DNA from: Anoplopoma fimbria
Taxonomy: Eukaryota; Chordata; Actinopteri; Perciformes; Anoplopomatidae
Direction: 5' to 3'
NCBI RefSeq assembly: GCF_027596085.1
Contig: NC_072471.1
Span: 10,294,358-10,358,357 of the forward strand
Length of the DNA: 64,000 bases
The notes under the pieces were generated by a model that did not search any database, was not told where the DNA came from, and worked only from the letters and a program-made list of their open reading frames with translations. Position numbers and translations under genes: made by a program. Shown one piece after another: positions 49,301 through 61,025 of the stretch; positions within the stretch are counted from its first letter, which is position 1, and the number at the start of each line of letters is the position of its first letter.

Positions 49301-52300
49301 CAGCCAGGCGGTAAACAATGATGGCCACTATGGACGCCAGGATCAACAGAATCTAAAAGAAGAAAAATACAGTTGGAAACATTCATGTATATTCTGTTCT
49401 GAAATTGAAAAAAATGGGAAATGGGGAATGTCCTAATCATTTTATTTTATAGAACTTTACTGGGAAGGACTATGCATTTGGTACTAATTGAAGGTAAAGT
49501 TGAGATTATGTTCAATTAGTATACTTCAAATAAATAAATTAAGAAAAACCTTATAATTCAGTGCACACCATGCCAGGTACATGCAAAAACAATATATATG
49601 GAAAGTTGAATTTCCAATGTGAAATGAGTAATGTATGAAAATTAACATGGGTTCAAATTGACCTTTTCTTATTAAAGACATTTTTAATTTCTCAATCTTA
49701 AGTACCAAATAACATATTCTTTGAAGTTGGATATTTATTTGCAGACAGAGAAAATATAATATGAAAAAAACATGGCATGAAAATGAAAATTAAGTTATTT
49801 ACATTACCCAGAATAAGACCGTCCCAATTCCTATCGACACCCGAACACATCGTCCACAGGCTGTATAGGGCACCTTTTCTTTAACCTAAATCACACATAA
49901 ACACTGTGAAATAATGGGCTTTAAAAACAACATGGCATGACTTAAAACTCATTATGTCAACATAGCAAAATAGTAACAAAACTTATATATATTATATAAT
50001 ATTTTGATCTCAATTTTTGATGTTCTACGTTATTAAATGCAAAAAAGAATAAAATAAAATGTGCATGTGATTTTTACCCCTGTGATAGGGTTTTTCCTCT
50101 CATAAATGCACTTTGCTTCATATTCTGGGCGAGGGGGTTCTTCCTGCTCCAGAAACTCCACAGTGTCCCACGCGTACTCCAGCTCTGCCTGGTAACGCTT
50201 CCAAAACTCCAGGAACAAAGTGACTACAGCCAGGAAATAAACAGGAGCAGGAAACAAAACACGCAGGGCAATAATTAGAAAGGAGGAAACATCTAAGTAC
50301 ACTGAGTATTGTCAGTGTCTTTCTGTGTCTGTTTTGCCTTTAATAATGCCAAAGTAAACATTTAAATGTTCAGTTATAAACACAGCTACTGTAAGTCATA
50401 TAAGCTGCCTGCTTACGCTCAATGGTAAACTTGAATATGAAAAAAGCCAAATATTTTTCACATTGTATACAACTTACCCCAGATTGACATGAAAACTGCA
50501 AACACCAAGGTTCCAAAGTTATCAAATATGCAAAGTTTCTAAAAGAAAATAGGAAAAACATTTTCACAGTTCTGTCCTGCTAACATGCAAATCAGTTCCA
50601 GACATAACGGTTGCTGTGTTGGAATAGCAGCATGCATTAAATATGCAAAGTCAGTTTTTGAATATTGAGCGACATTCGTAGGAGGACAAAAACTTTGTAG
50701 AAACACATCAAGTCAAACTCACTTTTGAAGCTTCACAGGTGCTGTTCAACTTCCAGTACATGCATTCTCTGTCACACTGCGGACACATCACAATATTCCC
50801 TCCAATGTCGGGGTCACACACCTCTTTGCTGTGGTCATTAAAACATAGAACAGAAATGATCAGACTGGGAAATCTCCAAAACATCATACATCATCAAGCT
50901 CATCATTCAAAATCTACAAGGAAATGTACCTCCAGGTGCTGGTGTCTTGAGTCCTGTATCCATAAATGAAACAACCCAGTCCCACAACAGCAGCCACAGC
51001 CAGCATTATTGTGTAGAAACCCAACCAGGCAAAGTAAATGCCAATCTTCTCCCCATAATACTTCCTGTGAAAAAAAAAGCAGCTTCATGTACTGTGGCTC
51101 TATTGTTCACAATAAAAGCTCTGCAAGGACAAAGACATAAAAAATTGTATTGTAATTTGACACACAGGAAATATAACTTCAGTCGAAAACATTTCATGGA
51201 CAACACATGGGAACAGAGGCTTTTAAGTTTTAGCTGAATTAAAACACTGTCATGAGAGAGTCATTCTAGTACTTTAAGTTTATTTTGTCCATAGAACATA
51301 ACGGACTGTGTTTACCTAATGAGGTTCAGTGGTTGCATCTTGTAGAAGCTTTTGGGATGAGCCCATTCTTCATAGAGCAGAAATCTCTCGTTGGGGTAGC
51401 CCTCCTCAGTGGACTTGACATTGAACCTGCACTAAAATAATAAAAATGATAAAAATAAGGGAATTTTCTGTCAATTCTTAGTTCACTTATTGCACGACAC
51501 CATGAAAAAAGGCATAAACCATAACTACTATGACTGTAACATGTAACTTACGTCGTGGAGGGGATAGGCAGCTTTGTACACTCCTCCATCCAGCAGTTTG
51601 GTGATGCCAAACTTCTTAATGTTCCCTCGTATTTCATAAGGGGCACGACTTAAGATGTAAAATGCCTGGAAGAAGAAGAGGTTTTTGTTATCTTAAAGCT
51701 ACCAATCTGTTTACACACTCATCAAACATACAATATTCTTATGATGTTTTTTTAAGATGAAGACAACTTGCCATCCTGCTCCTCATGGACGGGGTGAAGA
51801 AGGCATCTTTGTCCTTCACGTAGAAGTTCTCCAGACGGTCCTTCTCAAAGGGCGCGGTGAAGAACTCCGCCTCCTTGGTGATCAGGTCTTCGTTGGGGTA
51901 GAAGTGCTTGGTGATGCAGGACAAAAAGCGCCACGGGGAGGGGCGCGAGGACATGTCGTTGGGCTGGATGGGAAGCTTGATGTGCAGGACCTCGGCGTAG
52001 GTGCACAGCACGTCCCACGGCATGTGGACTTTCACAAACATCAGTTTCTCATCTGCTACCTGCAAACGGCACATAAGGAGTGATTAAAGTATGAGATAAA
52101 GTCAGAAAAACCTTCTGAAAAGTGTAATCTACTTACAGATTTTGTCGCCTCCAGTTCCATTCCCATCTTCATCAGGCTGGCCTCAAAGTACTCTCGCCGC
52201 GTCTACAGTGAATAACACAAAAAAAAAGCTTTCAAAGAGCTTCCTGCTTTAATGCTCCCTCCTCCTCTCTGGCCATTATGATTCTCTTTATGTACGGGTG

Positions 52301-55300
52301 AAGTTATATTCATGACTGATGTGCCAAGCCTCCAGTGTAAATACTTTGAGCATTTATTAAAGGATCGCCAAGAGTGATTATCTGTATATACACCAAAGCA
52401 AATATCTTATTTATACTGCAGGGTTATCTTAGGTACACATTATCACTTTGATTACCTTTACGTGTTCAAATTTGTCATTATTGTTGGTTAAAGATGATTT
52501 TAAATTATGTTTATTTAAATCCCATTTATTTGGACATATCAAATTTCCATAACATGTTTTCATTGCACATAGTGGAACAAGTCAGAGCAGGTTCTTGTTG
52601 GCGGCATGTCATCAAATGTTACAGTGAACTGAATTCTGGACACACTCTTGGAACTTCTATACAGCTTTCCCAAAACACATGAAAAAGCATTATGAAAAAG
52701 TACAAAACAAACAATATAGAAAGTTACAATGCATTATTAGTGAGTTGGGATCGAACTTAATAGAACACCTTGACACATTTTCTCTTGATGTCAGCCTCAT
52801 TCTAAGGAATACCTTAGAGAGACTGTTGACAAAGCAAACGCCAAATACCTTCACTGTTATTTTTAGCCAACGCTGCTTTCAGGTGGATGTTTCCATGACA
52901 CATAGGGAATACATTCACTACATGAGATGCATGAACATCTTTACAAACATGATCAAATATTTTAAGATTACAATTTAGCTAACGCTAACGCGAACCACAC
53001 GCTTCCAGCAGTTTTAGAGATAAAAAAGTTTTACAAGTTGTGTTTGACAGAGGAAAAACAAAGTAAAGGGAGTGCCTGGTAGAGACTGTTGCTCTCCTCA
53101 CCACTTGTCGGCTTTAGTTTGCTTTGGGATTATTGCAAATGAGGAATTGCCTCAGTCCCAGTGTATCTGTGGTGAAGAGGCTCATGAGCTCTGACTTACA
53201 ACCGATCAACCAGCCGGCCTTTTCTCAAGAAACTGGCTGAAACTGGCTTATACCTTTAACATCCTTTCACTGCTGCAGAAAAACAACATATGAGTAATCT
53301 TTTAAACTGTAAATACCTAACAGTTTGTCAGATTGTATGATTTAAGCCACAGGGCACAGTCTCCATTTCAAAACTACTTGTGGGATACGGTTGCAACACT
53401 GCAGGTAGCATCTCTAAGGTCTGTGGATCTACAGACATTATATGACACATCCAGCACCGTAATGTGTAATCTATTGTGAAAGACACTGGTAGCAACAAAC
53501 AACATGTCCCAGTGTCATTAATTGGCGCACTTCTATTGCTGCACATCTAGATTTGTGATGAAAAAAGAAGCATGCTTTCTGATTTACTCTATTCAATTAT
53601 GGGCTGCATGGAGGTGTAGTGGTTAGCACTGTCGCCTCACAGCAAGAGGGGCCCGGGTTCAATTCCCGGGCTGGACAACCTTCTGCGTGGAGTTTGCATG
53701 TTAGCGTGGGTTCTCTCCGGGTTCTCCGGCTTCCTCCCACAGTCCAAAGACATGCAGCTTAGGTTCATTGAAGACTCTAAATTGCCCGTAGGTGTGAATG
53801 TGAGTGTGAGTGGTTGTCTGTCTCTATATGTCAGCCCTGCGACAGACTGGCGACCTGTCCAGGGTGTACCCTGCCTTCGCCCATTGACAGCTGAGATCGG
53901 CTCCAGCACCCTGCGACCCTTAACTGGATAAGCAGGTTACGGAAAATGAATGAATGAATGAATGATGCCCCAATTGAATTTACTCATTTGTTTTTGAAGG
54001 TTTGAGGTTTCTGGACCAAGATCTTAATAATAGAAGTTCAAGTTCAGCTAAGGAGATTTATAACCAGACTGATGTGATTTTTATTTTTTTTGTTCAGTAA
54101 GATTTCGGGGTTTAAGTGAAGGAGTAAGGCTTTCATTTACCCAACTTCCCTCAGGGAAGGCACTGAACAAATGAGTCACAATGTGTGTTAAATGAATGAG
54201 AAGTACAGTGGAAAGGCACTTTCACAACAATGTATGCCAAGCTGTTCCCTGTCCTGGGTAATTAAAGCATTATTTAAGTTCCTCTGCTGAATATACACAA
54301 GGGCTTAATTTCAAGTCACAGACCAACATCCTGCTGCCAATAAAAACTCCCTTTACAAACAGGCAAGAAACAATAAAGTTTGTATGTGTAATTAAACACA
54401 CAAGGCATATTACATGAAAATGACTTAAGTTAAGGTTTTATGAGAGAACTACTACTTTCTTAGTAAAAATAGAATGTTATTAATTAAGACAAATTATTTG
54501 CTACCGAATCTTAATTTAGAAACTCTGAGTCTAAAGGTTTGGGATGCTGACAGGTTCAAGTTTCTCTACGCTATCTAATAACAGCAAAAAATGGCTCAAA
54601 CATATCACCTTTTACAGCTGCTCCCTTTGTTTAGGTACATTACTTTGCTCTAAGACGATGCACTGTGCTGAACCACCCAGCTCAAAAAAGGATCTAAAAA
54701 ATTAAAGAATCACCTTGCGCCGCTGGAACGTGCGCCTCTTCTCAAAGTCCTTCTTATCTTCAGATTCGTAGGCCAGGATGAAGTCGATCCTCCTCACGCC
54801 GTCATTGAAGAACAAGGAGTCTGGCTTGTTGTTGAACTCAGCCTGAGGACAAAAACAAGGCTTGTCAGGTAAATCTACATCCTGAAACTCGTACTCCTCT
54901 TCCTCCATAGTGCCGTACATGTTGCACAAAGTGAAGAGAGCAGAGGAAGGTCCGTGTGCGTGGGATACTTCTGAATAATGACATTGACCAGCCTATTTAA
55001 CGTGTGATGTGGGGCATGCAGGAGTGGGAAGTATCAACAAACATTAGGATACCCGCCCTTCTCTCTCTCTCTCTCTCTCTTTCTCTACACACAATCAGAC
55101 TTGTGTCATTGCAAACAAAGCTCTTGCAAGCATATGTACCTACACGCATGGCTTCGTATATTCATGCATTTTATCTCATGTGTGTTTTGTTCTGGTGATT
55201 TGGTGTCTTGTGGTCCAGTGACTTCAATATATATATTCATATGATTCATTACAAATACAGGTACATTCAATTGATAAGCTGCTACTGTAGCTGACATCAA

Positions 55301-58300
55301 CATTACTGTGTTGCCTTACCAGTTGTGCTTTGGGGACTGTTGCTCCTTCTTTAATACTGTGATACGTTGGTAAAAACTCCTGGGGGTAAACTGTTAAAAT
55401 AAGACCAAACACATATATGTGAATACACAAATAAACAAATTTACTTGAGCGCAATCACTTCATTGTCAGGCTGATACTATAATGTTGTTATTGCAGTCAC
55501 GTAAAAAGGATGTGCATCAACTAATACAAATTTCACTGGCTGCAACTCTATGCATATTTGTATATGTATATTAGAGGCGTCACAATATACCCATAAAACT
55601 GGGATATTAAAAAAATGAAATATTGATATAATGTTAATAATACACACATGATCATTAAAATATATCAGATATAAAAATAATCCCGCTCATCTTCAATCGC
55701 TTTTGTACAGATATGGTTACCGACTCTCTCTCCCGCTCCATACACTCTTATTTAGAGTGTAATTAATTTGCCGCTAAATAGGCAAAATGCACAATAAACA
55801 AACATTCACCGATAGCATTATTTATTTTTTCTAAACGGCTGTCTTAACTGAGGTCTGTTTGTCTGTAGTGTATGCAGCTTAACCTGAGTCAGAAATAAAT
55901 CATCGACGTAAAGTTAGTACTGTAATTTTATTGGAAAAACATTTTAGAGGTCATTGCTGTTACACTTGACTGTAAAAAGTTGTTTTTAATAATCACTGTG
56001 TCTTGTTTCAGTTGTATTTCTAAATTCCTCTCTTAGAGGTGAATGAAATGGTCAGCTGACGTGGAGAATCAGAAAGGTGACAGCTGAAACTCATAACCTT
56101 ATACTACTATTTTCTGAGAAGTATATTATTATGTGACGCTCCTCTGAGTCACCTGTGGGTAACGGACTTAGCATCGTCATACATCCTCTTCAGCTGAAGC
56201 CGTGCTTGTTACAACAGAGCAACCGAGTCCAACTTAGCACTTAGAAACATTCTAGTTGAGCTGAAGCCGTTCAAAACCAAAGCTCAGCTAATCAGACGCT
56301 AAGCCACACCAAGTACGACACAGTTATGATATGTATGTATGTATAACTTGAAAGAATAGCAGCTGATAATCTGTTATCAGACTGCCACTGTGTGTATTGG
56401 CTAAGCACAGCCTCACCCAGCTAGTAGCATGGCTGTTAGCCATGTTTTACCTTTATTTGCCAGTGAAGGTGCTGTTGACCCTACACGTACTTCACATCCA
56501 CACAAACTCTGACCCTGACAATGTTCATGTCCCACCTCAGTGGTGCTCACTGAAGCAGCAATGACTGTTACTCATTTCCAAAACAGTCTGAGTGTTTTTA
56601 ACCAGTGACCCTCCTAAAACAAGCCTCACCAAACCTCATGTTGTATTGTTGCCTTTTTTTTTTTCCTTTCTTTTTTTTACTGCTTGCACACATTTGCCCA
56701 CTCACCACAAAGTTATATTACTAAAAAAGAGAAGAAATAGGACACCATCTACTGCAGTGTGGTCAACACATTCACAGTATGCACTCAAGTGGGTTGACAA
56801 AGATTCATTCAGATATCTGCTCTCAGTAATCACTCAGTCATTTTTTTTTCTTTTTTTACAATAGATGACATTACATCAAATAGGGAAAGCCCTGTTCTCT
56901 TTCCATATAAAGCAGAGCGCGATCACCAAACTAACTGAAGACAGATGTTGTTTTCAAAACACTGGCCATAGTAACACACAGGGAAACTTCCCTGTGGAAT
57001 AACTGTTCATCACAAGACTTTCCTTTGACAAAGTCCTCTAACAGGGTAACAGTCTGAACAAAGATTGTTATACTCGAAAGTATGTCAGTATTCTGAAATG
57101 CTGACCCAGTAACAACCCAGTAACCCTTAACAACTATGCTTCTGGCTTTTCTTATTTTGATGCAGACCAATTTGTAACTTGTTGTAATATAACAGCCTGT
57201 TTTTATATTTTCTATAATTCCTGTAATTTACGAAAAAGATGGCACAAAGAAGGATAGATACAAGGACTTTATGAGAAGCCGGTTAACTGTTTCTCAGCTT
57301 TTTTTACACTGATGTATTGTGGGCCTAAATCCTTCCATGTACACTGTACCACGACAGTTGTTTGCTGCAGACTGGAGGTCACACTGTACCAGATTGTAGT
57401 TTTTTTTTTTACTATAACTACTTTGGTGTGTAAAATAAATAAAATGTGCACAGGCTCATGAGTCGTTAAACCCAACAGAAACGCTGTTACGAAACTTCTG
57501 CACTCTACAGTCAGTCGCTACATATGATTCTGCAGTAAAAATCTGGTTTCTTTCCACATCCCACCCACCCACCCAACGCTCACTTCCTCTCTAGAGAACA
57601 TTCTCCATGACAACACACTAATTAAAAAAATGGCAGAACAAACAAATAAAGATAAAACTTATTTTGTTAACTTCCAAACATTGATTTCTTGCAGCATGAA
57701 GGTGCATGAAACACATTTCGTTTGACCTAAAGGCTAACATTTAAGCACTAACAAACTCAAGTTCAGTGCAAACCACAAACGAGTGCCCATCTCACAAGAC
57801 AGGAAATACTTTCTGCATCAAAAACTGGTTCATTGTCCTGGCATCTGGTTTAAGTCGAGTGTCTTTCACAGGAACAGAATCAGCTCTAAGATCTTGCTTC
57901 AGTATTAGCAGTTGGTGCCTAGAATTGTGTGTTTTGAATGTGAAATAAGATAACTCATGTTATATTTTCATTGAAACATGCACTGGAGTGATCATCGATG
58001 CATCAGATTATTACATTGAAACAAACTATAAAAATATTATATTGTCAGATTATTTTTTGCTGTTGTAATCACTTCATCACAGGCTGTCACAAAGTGTGGG
58101 TGTGAATTATTCATTACAAGTGAATATAGGCTCCATTAAATAGAGTGCACTTTAGCCTGCCCTTTGTGCTCCCGAGTGAAAAGCATTGGTCATTTCCATA
58201 TGGTCAGGCGCTTCTATATAGTTATCACAGCTATTAAAGTTAACCCAAAGCACTTTTTGTCTCTGATTGAGCTGTGAGAAAAAAAAAATGCATGCACTGC

Positions 58301-59278
58301 CAGACAGTATGTCATCATGGGAAAGACAAGACTCAAAGGAGCGCATTGATTGAGAAATATTTCCCAGAAGTGTGGGAGCTGTTGAAACACTGCAACACAA
58401 GTTTCCAACACTATATTTAAAAACAAAGTTAAGTTGCAGTTTCAGTTTGTAGCGTAAGGAATGTAAGAAATGTAAGGAACAACGAAGTGTGGTGAGACGT
58501 GATGTTTGATCATTTCCTTCCACTTATCATCTACCCTTTACAGATGACAACACCACGTGTCTCATGATGGCAAAAGTAGGTAAAACCATAATGTATGTGT
58601 CCATTAGGGATATCATGAATTGTATACTTTAAGCAGACCTCTTAACCAATACAATGTACACATATTAGATAATAAGTAAAAGTGCTGCAATTTAAAAATC
58701 TGGAATCATTTGCACAATGTTGTATTATCAGATTTTACTGGCTGGTGCTATTTTTGAAATGTTCCTACTTTAAAAAAAATAAAAAAAAGTGTAGTTTATT
58801 AAATGTATCATCGTTTCTAATAAATATAGTGGGGTGAAAAATACAGTATTTTCATCTGGAAGTAGAAGAACAAGTATCTCTAAATTGCACTTTATATCAT
58901 AAGAGAGACAATGATGGCTGCTTATGGTAACGTTACACCACTGTTTGAGTAACTTTAAAGTTGTGGAGGGAAAGTTGAAACAATCAGAGTATCAATGTTT
59001 AGGCGGCAACGATCTGTAAAGCAGGCTGGAGTAGTGATGAATGAGTGGGAGCTAAGCAAACCCACCTAGAGGTGAACATGGCCTAACAGGTTTGATCAAG
59101 TGCCACATGTTCCCTGTGACTTAATCCACAACGTGCCCTTAAACCCTCACAAACATGCAAACCAAAGCAAAGCTCTTCTCTTACCAACTTCCTCGTCCAT
59201 CATGCCCAAAATAGTTTCACCCTCCAGCTCATCCGTCTCAGAAACGGAGTCCATCTCGAAGATGTCGTTGTTGCTCAT
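46388..59278 (-). CDS. ano6: Anoctamin-6 (TMEM16F) scramblase/channel
   Basis: Twenty coding exons: 59278-59185, 55390-55320, 54842-54714, 52202-52137, 52059-51772, 51665-51552, 51431-51316, 51064-50930, 50828-50723, 50538-50478, 50223-50078, 49885-49808, 49352-49124, 49040-48871, 48781-48684, 48492-48362, 47911-47706, 47583-47387, 46802-46697 and 46606-46388. Together they give 919 aa (human is ~910). Seen: a cytosolic anoctamin dimerisation region (residues ~65-290, with [17 protein letters not shown] and [12 protein letters not shown]); a first membrane helix near 302-327; a Cys-rich outer loop [17 protein letters not shown]; and the family core [24 protein letters not shown] and [19 protein letters not shown]6 is a Ca2+-activated phospholipid scramblase and ion channel of the plasma membrane, needed for phosphatidylserine exposure on platelets (Scott syndrome in people). 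The intron after exon 5 begins GC, not GT. Ca2+-ligand residues were not individually assigned. Homology favours ano6 over its nearest paralogue, ano5. Confidence 0.96.
53601..53964 (+). mobile_element. tRNA-like SINE with (AATG)n tail
   Basis: The head resembles a tRNA-type Pol III promoter, with an A-box-like TAGTGGTTAGCACTG at 53617-53631 and a B box GGTTCAATTCC at 53656-53666, inside a self-pairing CCCGGGTTCAATTCCCGGG. It continues into the body common in fish genomes (CCTCCCACAGTCCAAAGACA) and ends in a (GAAT)n tail at about 53946-53964. It sits in ano6 intron 3. No clean target duplication was found. Confidence 0.7.
54714..54920 (-). CDS. ano6: alternative first exon of ano6 (candidate)
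   Basis: The frame of ano6 exon 3 stays open upstream of its acceptor (54843-54844) to an ATG at 54920. This would add 26 aa: [15 protein letters not shown], then an acidic stretch, ending at CFCPQ before the exon 3 sequence. Read this way, the N-terminus is acidic (EEEE), as in the mammalian ANO6 start, and would replace exons 1 and 2 (55 aa). A TATA-like TTAAATA lies about 65-70 nt upstream. Transcription from here is not demonstrated; the open extension could be chance. Confidence 0.35.
55391..59184 (-). other. ano6: ano6 intron 1
   Basis: A 3.8-kb AT-rich intron between the GTAAGA donor and the TTAACAG acceptor of exon 2. It has T runs near 56654-56679 and 56839-56859. No exon or well-defined element was recognised. 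Confidence 0.7.
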
Positions 59279-59600
59279 AGTCCTTGTCGGGTGGTCCAGT
59301 CACATCACCGAAAGCAACAACAAAACAAAAACCTTTGGGCAACTTTGCTTTACCGACTGCTTACTGTGTATTACAACAGCCCCGTCCTCCACGCATTCTT
59401 TATCTATTTCCCAAGATGGATTCAACGAGATAAAGTTTTGGTTCAAGTTGTGACTTGAGAGAGTTGAAGTCAAACGGGTGGGGTCGGCGGAGGAGAAGGA
59501 GGAGGAGGAGAAGGAGGAGGAGGAGGGTGCTGCTGTGGTGCAGCCACATTTGACAGATCTAGTAACGCCCACTTCATTGTTCTAAAGTTAGTTGTGTAGT
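59279..59600 (-). promoter_or_regulatory. ano6: ano6 5' UTR and promoter side, with (GGA)n tract
   Basis: Directly upstream of the first ano6 ATG. A GGA/GAA tract at about 59488-59527 (TCC repeats on the ano6 strand) lies ~220 bp upstream, and such polypyrimidine tracts are common in TATA-less promoters. The transcription start was not located. Confidence 0.45.
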
Positions 59601-59650
59601 ATGTAGATTAACGCATGAACACACTCGGCATCTAGGTGAATGTTGAGGAA

Positions 59651-59678
59651 TATATATATATAGATATATATATATATA
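59651..59678. repeat. (TA)n tract, left of MITE copy B
   Basis: A short TA run (with one G) that supplied TA target sites for the MITE that begins at 59679. Confidence 0.8.
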
Positions 59679-59903
59679 CAGTACCAGTCAAAAGTTTGGA
59701 CACACCTTCTCATTCAACTACTTTGAATAATCTAAAATATAAAACATATTCTGGTTTGTTGAGCATTTGTTTGTTTACCACATAATTCCATATGTGTTCC
59801 TTCATAGTTTGGATGTCTTCAATATTAATCTACAATGTAGAAAAAATAAAAATAAAGAAAAAGCATTGAATGAGAAGGTGTGTCCAAACTTTTGACTGGT
59901 ACT
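59679..59903. mobile_element. Tc1/mariner-type MITE, copy B (225 bp)
   Basis: Nearly identical over its whole length to the element at 31874-32100, in the same orientation. It starts CAGTACCAGTCAAAAGTTTG and ends ...CTTTTGACTGGTACT, with the final base lost where an A run now begins. It is inserted in TA-rich DNA between ano6 and ints13. Confidence 0.9.
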
Positions 59904-59923
59904 CAAAAAAAAAAAAAAAAAAA

Positions 59924-59927
<4 letters not shown>

Positions 59928-59983
<56 letters not shown>
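59928..59983. repeat. (TA)n microsatellite
   Basis: About 28 TA units, preceded by an A20 run directly after MITE copy B. Confidence 0.95.
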
Positions 59984-59985
<2 letters not shown>

Positions 59986-59991
59986 CACAGT

Positions 59992-60170
59992 ATAAATAAA
60001 ATAAGAGAATCCTTTATTAGTCCCGCAGCGGGGACATTTACAGGATTACAGCAGCATAGAGGATAGTGCAAACAAGAGACATAGTAAAAAAAACAAGATC
60101 AAAAATAAGTATTATAAATAATATTATAATACTTAAAAACAGTAAAGTTTGCACTATCCTCTATGCTGCT
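59992..60170 (-). repeat. retroelement 3'-end fragment, copy 3, with fold-back
   Basis: Same family as 34540-34712. In addition, the 23 bp at 60050-60072 recur as an exact reverse complement at 60148-60170, so the copy has been rearranged into a fold-back with a ~75-bp loop. Confidence 0.75.
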
Positions 60171-60896
60171 AGACAGCAGGAACTATAACTTTGTATGTTG
60201 CTTCAAATGAATTCATTCCACGTGATTCATTCACAGTCAACCGTCCCCGTCCTGCAGCTGCGGGTTTCAGTTTGCATATCAAATATATCTTTTTGTACAC
60301 TGGTGTCCTGCCCGAAATGTTTTAATGACGTGATTTCCTTGCGACGAGAATAACGTTTCCAAGTTTCAACCCGTTGCTGTATCATTTATTGAAAAATAGA
60401 AGTGGGGCTAGGAACCTTTCAGCAGTGCGGCCCATTATTCCGGGGGGAAGGAAAACGGTGACGGACGTCTACCGGACCTATATCCGCCAATAACAAGCTG
60501 CTAGCTTGACACGATTTAAAGCGTATTGTTTGTGCTAGTCATTCCAAGTGTGTACACATTTAGTAAATGGCCATCTGAAGGTACAATAAATAGAAAAACC
60601 TTCACTTTAGTTTTACACAAATGACATTATGGGTAAATGTGTGTGTAGGTGGTAATAAACGTGAATCAGCAAACAAATGATTCCGGCTTGTGGTAGCTTC
60701 AAAGCTAACGCGATGGTTAGTGACATGCTCCTTTAGCAAGTAGTCATGCTAGCTTGCAGACGAGTCGGAGTTTTTGGTAAATAGCATTGTCTGAGACTGA
60801 TTGGGTGTCAGTTTGTTGGTCAAAACTCGACCTAAAGCGAACACTGTTGGCTTTTAGCCGGTTCAGATCGTTTCCTGACAGACAAGGTTCCTACAG
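60171..60896 (+). promoter_or_regulatory. ints13: ints13 promoter and non-coding exon 1
   Basis: CpG-bearing DNA (e.g. 60440-60490) precedes a consensus donor at 60896/60897 (CTACAG|GTGAGT). The next acceptor, at 61025, opens the exon that holds the ATG. This suggests a 5' UTR exon ending at 60896 with its start somewhere in 60450-60850. A CRE-like TGACGTGA lies near 60327. Confidence 0.45.
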
Positions 60897-61025
60897 GTGA
60901 GTTGACAATCGCCTCTATGACTGTTGAACATGGTGGTTGTCTTAGCTTTTACTGTATATATCATTTGTATCAGTGTGTGTGTGTGCTTGTATTTAAATCA
61001 CACACTTGTTTATTTATCCTTTCAG

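Noticed and set aside
51757..52083. 108-codon plus-strand ORF
   Set aside because: Antisense shadow of ano6 exon 5, which has strong homology on the minus strand.
53617..53670. tRNA gene
   Set aside because: A and B boxes are present, but no complete cloverleaf can be drawn, and the sequence continues as a dispersed SINE with a (AATG)n tail.
53637..53931. Open frames on both strands in ano6 intron 3
   Set aside because: They lie within the tRNA-like SINE. Similar peptides appear in many fish predictions because the repeat is common.
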